A DNA stretch of 64,000 nucleotides. Source: Dactylosporangium sucinum. Lineage in GTDB: Bacteria > Actinomycetota > Actinomycetes > Mycobacteriales > Micromonosporaceae. The stretch covers positions 1 through 64,000 of the forward strand of contig NZ_BMPI01000064.1 of the NCBI RefSeq assembly GCF_014647515.1, read 5' to 3'. Under the pieces are notes generated by a model. That model ran no database searches and was not told where the DNA came from. It saw only the letters and a program-made list of their open reading frames with translations. Positions 38,063-46,151 of this stretch are shown here, one piece after another. Within the stretch, counting starts at the first letter, position 1, and each line of letters opens with the position of its first letter. A program made the translations under genes and the position numbers.

Positions 38063-39010
38063 ATGCTGAGTCGTATCGCTGAGTCGCTGTTCTGGATCGG
38101 CCGCTACGTCGAGCGGGCCGACGACACCGCCCGCATCCTCGACGCGTTCCTCGGCCGCCTGCTGGAGGACCCGTGGGCCGACGAGGACGCCGCCTGCCGT
38201 TCACTGATGTCGATCCTGGGTGCGCCCGCCCCGCAGGACCGCCGCCTCACCACCGGCGACGTGCTGGAGCTGCTCGCGTTCGACGCCGAGGACCCGAGCG
38301 CCATCTCCGGCGCGATCGTGGCGGCCCGCGACAACGCCCGGGGCGTGCGCGAGACGATCTCCAGCGAGATGTGGGAGTGCCTCAACGTCACCTGGCACAC
38401 GCTGGCCTCCCGCCGGGTCGCGGCCGAGCGCCTCGGACCGACCGTGTTCCTCAGTTATGTGCGGGAGCGGGCCGCGGTACTGGCGGGGCTCGCCGAGTCC
38501 ACCATGAGCCGGGACGACGGGTGGCGCTTCCTCGTGCTGGGCCGCTCGCTGGAGCGCGTGGACATGACCGCGCGGCTGCTGTCGATCCAGACGCACACGC
38601 CCGACGAGGTCACCGGCTGGCGGACGGTGCTGCGCTCGTGCGGGGCCGACGAGGCGTTCCTGCGCACGCACGGTGGCACGTTCGACCCGCAGCGGGTCAC
38701 CGAGTTCCTGCTCCTCGACCGGCTCTTCCCCCGGTCCGCCCTGCACGCCCTCGGCACCGCGGAGCAGTGCCTGCGCGACCTGGCGCCGACCACCGAGCGG
38801 GCCGGCGTGACGGACCCGGCGCGGCGGCCGATCGGGCAGATCCGCACCCGGCTGGAGTACGCCGACATCAGCACGCTGCTCAGCGAGCTGCCGCAGCACC
38901 TGCGCGCGCTGCAGCAGACCTGCGCGACGGCGAGCGCGGCGATCACCGCCCGGTACTTCCCGCAGTCCACGCCCGTCACGTGGGGCACCGTCGCCTGGGG
39001 TGGGTCATGA
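38063..39010 (+). CDS. Alpha-E domain protein (DUF403, Rv2410c-like)
   Basis: 315 residues, all-helical. MLSRIAESLFWIGRYVERADDTARIL at the start (ESLFWIGRYVERAD) is diagnostic of the alpha-E family, and LERVDMTARLLSI recurs in the middle. It is the fixed partner of permuted ATP-grasp proteins and probably a scaffold or catalytic partner in the same pathway. The ribosome-binding site lies inside the repeat hairpin that precedes it. It overlaps the next gene by four bases. Confidence 0.9.
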   Translation: MLSRIAESLFWIGRYVERADDTARILDAFLGRLLEDPWADEDAACRSLMSILGAPAPQDRRLTTGDVLELLAFDAEDPSAISGAIVAARDNARGVRETISSEMWECLNVTWHTLASRRVAAERLGPTVFLSYVRERAAVLAGLAESTMSRDDGWRFLVLGRSLERVDMTARLLSIQTHTPDEVTGWRTVLRSCGADEAFLRTHGGTFDPQRVTEFLLLDRLFPRSALHALGTAEQCLRDLAPTTERAGVTDPARRPIGQIRTRLEYADISTLLSELPQHLRALQQTCATASAAITARYFPQSTPVTWGTVAWGGS

Positions 39011-39855
39011 GCACGAGCTGGCGGTTGAAGATCCGGCACGTGACCGGCTACAAGTACGCCGGCACCGTCTCGGCCTCCTACAACGAGGCCCGGCTCACGC
39101 CGCTGACGCTGCCGTGGCAGACGACGCTGTTCAGCCAGGTCGAGGTGACGCCGGGGGCGGCGACCTACCGGTACCACGACTACTGGGCCACCCAGGTCAC
39201 CGCGTTCGACCTGCACCGGCCGCACCAGCAGCTGCGGGTGGTCTCCAGCAGCCTGGTCGAGGTGTCGCCGCCGCCGGCCGCGTCGGCGGCGCTGGACTGG
39301 AGCGAGTTGCGGGCCGACGCGGTGCTGGACGCGCAGGCCGAGTTCCTCACCGAGCGGCCGCTGACGGCGGTGGATCCCGCGCTCGTCGATCTCGCCTGGT
39401 CCGCTCTGGACGGGGCGTCCCCTGGCGTGGCCGCCGTCGATCTTTCGCACTGGGTGCGATCGGAGGTGGCCTATGTACCTGGATCGACCGGCGTGCAGAC
39501 CAGTGCCCAGGAGGCGTGGGACCTGCGCAAGGGCGTCTGCCAGGACATCGCGCACCTGACCGTCGGGCTGCTGCGGGCCCGGGGCGTGCCGGCGCGGTAC
39601 GTCTCGGGATATCTGCACCCGAAGGTCGAGGCGGAGGTGGGCGAGACCGTCGCCGGGCAGAGCCACGCCTGGGTCGAGTGGTGGTGCGGGGAGTGGACCG
39701 GCTTCGATCCCACCAACGGGGTGCCGGTCGGCCCCCGGCACGTGGTGGTGGCCCGCGGCCGCGACTACGACGACGTCCCGCCGTTGCGCGGCGTGTACCA
39801 CGGGGCACCGAGCAAGCACCTGGGAGTCACCGTGGAGATCACACGACTGGCCTGA
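39007..39855 (+). CDS. Transglutaminase-like cysteine peptidase (Rv2409c-like)
   Basis: 282 residues. The N-terminal beta domain (LKIRHVTGYKYAGTVSASYNEARL, split) precedes the transglutaminase core with Cys in RKGVCQDIAHL, His in GQSHAWVEWW and Asp in GFDPTNG. In the trio it may cleave or transfer the peptide made by the ATP-grasp ligase (inference). The ATG at 39007 overlaps the alpha-E stop (ATGA). A tRNA-like gene follows 21 nt after the stop. Confidence 0.92.
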   Translation: MSTSWRLKIRHVTGYKYAGTVSASYNEARLTPLTLPWQTTLFSQVEVTPGAATYRYHDYWATQVTAFDLHRPHQQLRVVSSSLVEVSPPPAASAALDWSELRADAVLDAQAEFLTERPLTAVDPALVDLAWSALDGASPGVAAVDLSHWVRSEVAYVPGSTGVQTSAQEAWDLRKGVCQDIAHLTVGLLRARGVPARYVSGYLHPKVEAEVGETVAGQSHAWVEWWCGEWTGFDPTNGVPVGPRHVVVARGRDYDDVPPLRGVYHGAPSKHLGVTVEITRLA

Positions 39856-39876
39856 GTACAGTGTGTCTCGGTTGCA

Positions 39877-39949
39877 GGGGCCGTAGCCCAATGGCAGAGG
39901 CACACGGTTTAGGTCCGTGCCAGTGTGAGTTCGACTCTCACCGGCCCCA
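39877..39949 (+). tRNA. Unusual tRNA with Leu anticodon (TAG) but short variable loop
   Basis: Acceptor stem GGGGCCG/CGGCCCC, T8-A9, D-arm GCC-CAATGGCAGA-GGC with GG, anticodon arm CACGG-TTTAGGT-CCGTG (anticodon TAG, G37), a 5-nt variable loop CCAGT, T-arm GTGAG-TTCGACT-CTCAC and discriminator A73. CCA is not encoded. All arms pair perfectly, so the RNA should fold. Bacterial leucine tRNAs have a long variable arm; this one does not, although its 3-bp D-stem resembles the leucine type. It lies 53 nt upstream of the unknown gene at 40003, in the same direction. Confidence 0.8.
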
Positions 39950-40002
39950 CGCATTTATTGGCTGTTTCCGGCTCGCCACACGCTCGTACACTCGTGCGCA
40001 TT

Positions 40003-40734
40003 ATGACGAAGCTGAATCAGATCATCGCGGTGGAGAAGGGCGTCAAGTCCCGCTCCTTCCAGGAGCTCACCGAGGCCCACCACGTCCTGCAGAAGCCGGC
40101 GCTGCTGGCCGGCATCGCGCGCACGTATCGCCCGAAGGACGAGGAGGGCGAGCAGCTGCCGCCCGAGTCGACCCGCGTCCAGGTGAAGGCCGACGAGGTG
40201 CTGCGCCAGACGGCGACCATCCTCACCCGCCTCTTCGACGTGACGGCGACCAAGGACTGGACCAACTGCGTGGCCCGCGCCGACGTGGTCGTCGACGGCT
40301 CGCCGCTGCTGCGCGACGTGCCGGTCTCCTACCTGCTGTTCCTGGAGAAGCAGCTGGTGGACCTGCTGACGTTCGTGCGTAAGCTCCCGGTCCTCGACGC
40401 CGCCGAGACGTGGGCCTACGACGCCTCCGCCGACTGCTACGCCACCGAGCCGACCCAGACCACGCGCACGAAGAAGATCCCGCGCAACCACGTGAAGGCC
40501 GAGGCCACGGAGAAGCACCCCGCGCAGGTCGAGGTCTACTACGAGGACGTCGTCATCGGCTACTGGAAGACGGTGAAGTTCTCCGGCGCCCTGCCCGCCA
40601 AGCGCGTCAACGAGCTCGTCGAGCGCGTCGAGAAGCTGCAGGCGGCGGTGAAGTTCGCCCGCGAGGAGGCCAACGGCGCCGAGGTGGTCGACCAGGAGAC
40701 CGGCGAGAAAGTCTTTCGCTTCCTGTTCGGGTGA
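40003..40734 (+). CDS. Conserved-looking protein of unknown function (DUF7873-like), flanked by tRNA-like RNAs
   Basis: 243 residues, soluble, no signal or membrane segment. I recall near-identical proteins in Streptomyces (family name DUF7873, from memory) with no known function. Visible features are MTKLNQIIAVEKGVKSRSF at the start, a helical segment PVSYLLFLEKQLVDLLTFVRKLP (split; about 107-130), a basic patch TRTKKIPRNHVKAEATEKH (about 154-172) that could bind RNA, and a C-terminal helix rich in Lys/Arg/Glu (about 200-225). The start ATG at 40003 has no clear ribosome-binding site. The tRNA-like gene lies before it and two structured RNAs begin 11 nt after its stop; the gene and RNAs probably work together. 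Confidence 0.85.
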   Translation: MTKLNQIIAVEKGVKSRSFQELTEAHHVLQKPALLAGIARTYRPKDEEGEQLPPESTRVQVKADEVLRQTATILTRLFDVTATKDWTNCVARADVVVDGSPLLRDVPVSYLLFLEKQLVDLLTFVRKLPVLDAAETWAYDASADCYATEPTQTTRTKKIPRNHVKAEATEKHPAQVEVYYEDVVIGYWKTVKFSGALPAKRVNELVERVEKLQAAVKFAREEANGAEVVDQETGEKVFRFLFG

Positions 40735-40745
40735 CGGCTAGGATT

Positions 40746-40926
40746 GGCGGCGCGCAAGGAGCGCAGACTGAACCTGAGGCTCAGTTTGACAGGCCCTTGC
40801 GGTGACAGTGGAGGTTCGAATCCTCCCGCCGCCATTCCTCGTGGCGGCGTAGCCCAAGGGGAAGAGGCAGCCGCGGGAGCCGAAACACAAACTCAACTTC
40901 TCGCTCCAGTCTGAGCATTCGCCGCC
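40746..40926 (+). ncRNA. Structured RNA 1 with a permuted tRNA-like head (Y RNA/YrlA-like)
   Basis: Nested pairing by eye gives a closing stem GGCGGCG 40746-40752 / CGCCGCC 40920-40926; then GC-G-CAGACTG 40761-40770 / CAGTCTG-A-GC 40907-40916; GAG/CTC 40776-40778 / 40900-40902; AGTTTG/CAAACT 40783-40788 / 40888-40893; and an 11-position helix 40792-40802 / 40871-40881 with one mismatch and two G-U. On top sit a T-arm GGAGG-TTCGAAT-CCTCC (40810-40826), a perfect 7-bp acceptor-like stem 40827-40833 / 40843-40849 capped by a 9-nt loop, TA, and a D-arm GCC...GGC (40852-40868) with a GGGG-containing loop. This is a tRNA opened in the anticodon stem and closed at the acceptor end, as in bacterial YrlA Y RNAs. 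Confidence 0.75.
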
Positions 40927-41082
40927 GAACACCGGATCGACCGAGCGCGGGCACCGTCGTCGAGGTTGCGGGTTCAACTCCCGCTCGGCCCTCTTTCCCG
41001 GGCCGATAGCTCAATCGAAGAGCGCGACGCCCTGAAGCTGACCCGTGCCCTTCAAACGTGCCGGTGTGCGCAATTGGGCGGC
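40921..41082 (+). ncRNA. Structured RNA 2 with a permuted tRNA-like head (Y RNA/YrlA-like)
   Basis: Same plan as RNA 1. Closing stem GCCGCC 40921-40926 / GGCGGC 41077-41082; ACACCGG/CCGGTGT 40929-40935 / 41061-41067; GGGCAC/GTGCCC 40949-40954 / 41045-41050; CGTCGT/GCGACG 40955-40960 / 41024-41029 (one G-U) with a 15-nt bulge on the 3' side. The head has a T-arm GCGGG-TTCAACT-CCCGC (40968-40984), a perfect 7-bp acceptor-like stem TCGGCCC/GGGCCGA (40985-40991 / 41000-41006) capped by TCTTTCCC, TA, and a perfect D-arm GCTC-AATCGAA-GAGC (41009-41023), whose loop lacks the GG of true tRNAs. Its 5' strand is the 3' closing strand of RNA 1. Confidence 0.7.
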
Positions 41083-41090
41083 ACGCCGAG

Positions 41091-41117
41091 GCCCGGGGGA
41101 TGGATACTCCCCCGGGC
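41091..41117 (+). terminator. Terminator hairpin after the tRNA-like RNAs
   Basis: A perfect 10-bp stem GCCCGGGGGA (41091-41100) / TCCCCCGGGC (41108-41117) with a 7-nt loop lies 8 nt beyond the second RNA and 18 nt beyond the stop of the convergent membrane-protein gene. It probably ends both transcripts. Confidence 0.75.
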
Positions 41118-41135
41118 TTCACCAACTCGCCGGCC

Positions 41136-41627
41136 TCAGCGGGCAGTTGCCCGGACCCTCCCGAGCGCGGCGATGGCGTCCTCGGGATCGTCGACACTCA
41201 CCATGAACTGCCGCCCGCCGAAGTCGAAGACGAGCGCCGGCCCGGACCGCACGATGACGGCCCGCCCACGCCCGGGCACCCAGGTCCACCCCCACCGCTG
41301 CCCGATGCTCGACTGCACGTCGACGGAGCGCAGCTCCCCGATCATCCGCAGCGGCACCGAGATCGGCGGCATCGGCAGCAGCCCGTGCCGGATCCGCACG
41401 TTGTACATGCTGATCTGCACCCCGACGTGCCCCATGGCCGCCGCCCAGCCGGCCACGGCCAGCCCCGCGAGGAACAGGACCGCACTCAGCAGCAACCACT
41501 TCGGCTGCTCGAGGGCGCGCTCGGGAACGACGAGATACCCGGCGACGAAGCACCCCAGGGCCACCGTCGCCCCGGCGGCCGCCCGCCGGTACCCGATGGC
41601 CCGCCCGGACCACAGCAGAAATGACAC
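41136..41627 (-). CDS. Membrane protein with PH-like C-terminal domain
   Basis: 163 residues. Two membrane segments are at about 19-36 (GATVALGCFVAGYLVVP) and 44-66 (LLLSAVLFLAGLAVAGWAAAMG). A beta-rich domain follows (YNVRIRHGLLPMPPISVPLRMIGELRSVDV, split; ALVFDFGGRQFMVSVDDPE), like the PH-like domains of actinobacterial small membrane proteins. The function is unknown. The next 256 nt (41628-41883) hold nothing I can support. Confidence 0.7.
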   Translation of the reverse strand: MSFLLWSGRAIGYRRAAAGATVALGCFVAGYLVVPERALEQPKWLLLSAVLFLAGLAVAGWAAAMGHVGVQISMYNVRIRHGLLPMPPISVPLRMIGELRSVDVQSSIGQRWGWTWVPGRGRAVIVRSGPALVFDFGGRQFMVSVDDPEDAIAALGRVRATAR

Positions 41628-41883
41628 GCGCGTTGTTCTACCAGAGCCGCGGGGCTCCCGCAGTCACGCAATGCCGTGACCGCCGGCACTGCGCGCAACT
41701 CCCCGCCCGCCACCAGCCCAGACATCCGGCGTACGACCAACTGCCGGATACCGGTCACCACGGCTGCCGTCGATCCCATGCATCCGGCTTCGACGTCGGA
41801 CCCTCACCCGCACCCCCTCGGTTCCTTCGCGCCCCGCCCTCCTCCCTCCGCCGGCCGCGCTCTCCCGGCCCGGCAGCGGCGGG

Positions 41884-42588
41884 TCAGCGGGCGTCCGGGG
41901 GCGGGCCGCACTCCTCGACGGCCTCGGCCAGCGCCGTCAGCGACCGGACGACCGCGTTGCGCCCCTCGCCGCCGTGCAGCACCTTTCGCGGCTCCCGGAT
42001 CCGCTCCACACCGACGGCGTGCGCCCGGGCCCGCTGGGTGGCCGACATCGCCGCGAAGGTCGCGCACACCACCGCCGTGTCCCCGGCCGCGACACCGAGC
42101 GCCTCCAGCACGGGCGCCATCGTCCGCACCGCCGGGTTGCGCATCGCGAACCCCCGCCCGAGCGCCGGGCCGACCAGCCCCCGCAGCCCGAGCCGGTGCA
42201 GGTGCCGCCCCACGGCCGACTCGCTGTGCGGCGCGTACACCGCGACCGTCCGCCCCGTCGCCCGGCACGCCTGCAGCAGCTCCCCGGCGCCGGCGGTGAC
42301 CGGCGCCCAGTCGGCCGCCTCGAGCTCCGCGTCGTGGACGATCTGCTCGGCCCGGCGGCCCAGGCCCTCCGACACGCGGTACGCCTCGGCGAGCATGTCG
42401 AACGGGTTGTCGCTCGCGCCGACCAGGATCGACATCCGGTGCCCGGAGTCGAGCAGCATCTCCCGGATGCGCCGGGCCACCGCTCCCGGCGCAGGCAGCA
42501 GGTTGCCCAGCACGCTGAACGTCATCACCACGTGGTGGGTCCGATCCAGGATCTCGGCGAGGTGGGGCCGGACCCGCAAGGGCGTCAC
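41884..42588 (-). CDS. HAD-like hydrolase fold, probably inactive
   Basis: 234 residues from the GTG at 42588. The cap region and motif II/III features of phosphoglycolate-phosphatase-like HAD proteins are present (TGRTVAVYAPHSESAVGRHLHRLGL, split; GDTAVVCATFAAMSATQRARAHAVG). The expected DxD nucleophile motif in the first strand reads HHVVMTFSVLGNLL, with Thr and Ser in place of both aspartates, and the later VGDS-type acidic motif is also lost. It therefore cannot work by the normal HAD mechanism; a binding or regulatory role is an inference. Confidence 0.65.
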   Translation of the reverse strand: MTPLRVRPHLAEILDRTHHVVMTFSVLGNLLPAPGAVARRIREMLLDSGHRMSILVGASDNPFDMLAEAYRVSEGLGRRAEQIVHDAELEAADWAPVTAGAGELLQACRATGRTVAVYAPHSESAVGRHLHRLGLRGLVGPALGRGFAMRNPAVRTMAPVLEALGVAAGDTAVVCATFAAMSATQRARAHAVGVERIREPRKVLHGGEGRNAVVRSLTALAEAVEECGPPPDAR

Positions 42589-42726
42589 CCGTTGATCATG
42601 ACTCGGCTTCCGCCGCCCGCGACGCGGTATTCCCCTTTCGCACCGCAGGCCCGGGCCAGACCCCTTTCGCACCGCACGCCTGGCCCAAGACCCCGTCCCG
42701 GCCGGCCGAGTCGGCTCGGCCGGTGC

Positions 42727-43530
42727 CTAGTCCAGGACCGACACCTCGTCGCCGATGGCGACCTTCCCCCGCGCGTCGGGGATCAGGTTGACGCCGAACA
42801 GCAGCCCGTCGGGGAACCGCCGGCGCCGGCCGAGCACCCGCAGCGGCTGGCGCCCCTTCTCGCCCGTCTCCGGGTCGATGGTCGTCAGCACGCACCGGCT
42901 GCAGGCCTTCGGCACGCGGAACGGCACGTCGCCGATGACGATCCGCCGGCCGATCCAGTCGTCCTCCGCCCATGCCCGCGCGCCGCCCACCACCACGTTC
43001 GGCCGGAAGCGCGTCAGCGGCACCGGCTCGTCGCCGTCCTCGGCGAGCCAGTCGTTGAGCGCGTCCAGCGAGGCCGCGTTCGTCAGCAGCAGCGGAAACC
43101 CGTCGGCGAAGCTCACCCGGTCGCCCGGCTCCGAGAAGTCCGGCTCGACCGGCCGCCGCGTCGGGTCGTCCAGGTGCACCAGGTGCGCCGGGCGCTCGAT
43201 CACCTCCGACAGCCACCGGTCCACCTCGTCGCCGGCCGGCGTGGCCGCGATCCACAGCGTGAAGTGCTTGACGTCCTCCGTCGTCCCCGACGGGAACGGC
43301 ACGTCCAGGTCGGCCCGGCCGGGCGCCCTGAGCACCAGGCCGCGCGGGGTCGGCGCCGGCCGCACCCGCCCCAGCTGCGGCCACTCCCGTTGCGTGATGA
43401 GTTTGCGGTCGCCGTCGACGACGAGCCAGCGCCGGTCGCCGGCCAGCCCCCACGGCTCCACCTCCGCCGCGTCGGTCTCGACCCGGTAGCAGCTCTTGAT
43501 CGGATACGTCGCCAGGTAGGTCAGCCGCAC
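42727..43530 (-). CDS. MOSC domain protein
   Basis: 267 residues. An N-terminal MOSC beta-barrel (VRLTYLATYPIKSCYRVE; PWGLAGDRRWLVVD) is followed by the MOSC core (RFRPNVVVGGARAWAEDDW; KACSRCVLTTIDPETGEK). The cysteine in CSRC is the Mo- or sulfur-binding residue of molybdenum cofactor sulfurase and mARC relatives. The likely role is molybdenum-dependent N-reduction or sulfur transfer. The GTG at 43530 is chosen because the conserved N-terminus starts there. Confidence 0.85.
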   Translation of the reverse strand: MRLTYLATYPIKSCYRVETDAAEVEPWGLAGDRRWLVVDGDRKLITQREWPQLGRVRPAPTPRGLVLRAPGRADLDVPFPSGTTEDVKHFTLWIAATPAGDEVDRWLSEVIERPAHLVHLDDPTRRPVEPDFSEPGDRVSFADGFPLLLTNAASLDALNDWLAEDGDEPVPLTRFRPNVVVGGARAWAEDDWIGRRIVIGDVPFRVPKACSRCVLTTIDPETGEKGRQPLRVLGRRRRFPDGLLFGVNLIPDARGKVAIGDEVSVLD

Positions 43531-43567
43531 GCCCCGAGCGTCCCATGAGTTCCCCCCTTCCGGCCAG

Positions 43568-43619
43568 CATTCTGAATGACTCCATGCAGTTGACGCACAT
43601 CTGAAAGGAGGCATACAGT
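43568..43619 (+). promoter_or_regulatory. Promoter of the hut regulator, with a small palindrome
   Basis: TTGACG (43590-43595), an 18-nt spacer and TACAGT (43614-43619) lie just before the regulator ATG at 43626. Transcription should start at or next to the A of ATG, so the mRNA is leaderless. CATTCTGAATG (43568-43578) is an inverted repeat upstream of the -35 box and could be an operator for autoregulation. Confidence 0.6.
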
Positions 43620-43625
43620 CGGTCC

Positions 43626-44489
43626 ATGACGACCTCCCCGGCCCAGCGGGTCCTGGAGCTGTTCGACGGGCAGCGGCTGACGCCCGCGCAGCGGCGCATC
43701 GCGCGCTGCCTGGTCGACCACGCCAACCGGGCCGGTTATCTCTCCAGCGGCGACGTCGCCGCCCTGGCCGGGGTCAGCCAGCCGTCGGTCACCCGCTTCG
43801 CGACGGCGCTCGGCTTCGACGGCTATCCGGCGCTGCGCGACCGGCTGCGGGTGGTCTTCGACGGTTACCAGCACGCCCCGTCCACAGTGGACGACGATCC
43901 GGACTCCGCCTCCGGCAACCAGTTCCAGCAGGCGCTGGCCGCCGAGATCGCCAACCTGCAGCGCCTGTCCGACACCCTGCGCGACCCGGCGCCGCTGGCC
44001 GAGGCCGGCCGGCTGCTCGTCGAGAGCCGGCCGCTGCCCGTCTTCGGCATCCGCGCCGCGGCCGCCCTGGCGAGCTCGTTCAGCTACTTCGCGGCGAAGG
44101 TCCACCCGGACGTGCGGCTGGTGCAGGAGCAGGGCACCCTGCTCGCGGATCGGCTGGAACAGGCCCGCGCGGCGGGCGCGGTTGCGATGCTGGCGTTTGT
44201 GCTGCCCCGCTATCCGCGTGAGGCGGTCGACGCGCTGCGGGAGGCGCGAGCGGCCGGGCTCCGCGTGGTGACGGTGACCGACTCGCCGGTCAGCCCGGCC
44301 GCCGCCGAGTCCGATCTGGTGCTGCCGGCCGCGGTGGGCTCGCGGCTGGTGTTCGACATGCACACCGCCCCCTCGGCGATGGTCACCGTGCTGTTACAGG
44401 CCATGTGCGACGTCGCCCCGACCGAGACCCAGGCGCGGCTCGAGGCCTTCGAGCGATCCGCCGCCACCCGCCAGGTTTTCCTGCCCTAA
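43626..44489 (+). CDS. MurR/RpiR-family regulator of the hut operon
   Basis: 287 residues. The N-terminal helix-turn-helix (about 20-75; LSSGDVAALAGVSQPSVTRFATALGF, split) and a C-terminal SIS domain (about 125-270) define the family. SIS domains normally bind phosphosugars, but the gene lies 12 nt upstream of hutU in the same direction, so it probably controls histidine degradation in response to a pathway intermediate such as urocanate (inference). Confidence 0.88.
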   Translation: MTTSPAQRVLELFDGQRLTPAQRRIARCLVDHANRAGYLSSGDVAALAGVSQPSVTRFATALGFDGYPALRDRLRVVFDGYQHAPSTVDDDPDSASGNQFQQALAAEIANLQRLSDTLRDPAPLAEAGRLLVESRPLPVFGIRAAAALASSFSYFAAKVHPDVRLVQEQGTLLADRLEQARAAGAVAMLAFVLPRYPREAVDALREARAAGLRVVTVTDSPVSPAAAESDLVLPAAVGSRLVFDMHTAPSAMVTVLLQAMCDVAPTETQARLEAFERSAATRQVFLP

Positions 44490-44501
44490 CCGAGGAGTTC
44501 C

Positions 44502-46147
<1,646 letters not shown>

Positions 46148-46151
<4 letters not shown>

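Noticed and set aside
40746-40833. Reading 40746-40833 alone as an ordinary linear tRNA
   Set aside because: The acceptor ends pair and a T-arm is present, but no D-arm or 7-nt anticodon loop can be formed between them; the nested fold with 40907-40926 explains far more base pairs.
40560-41197. Open frames crossing the tRNA-like RNA region
   Set aside because: They overlap perfectly paired RNA helices, have no codon preference like the neighbours and no ribosome-binding sites.
41640-41883. A gene in the gap before the HAD-like protein
   Set aside because: Only short frames with biased composition, no start with a ribosome-binding site and no motif.
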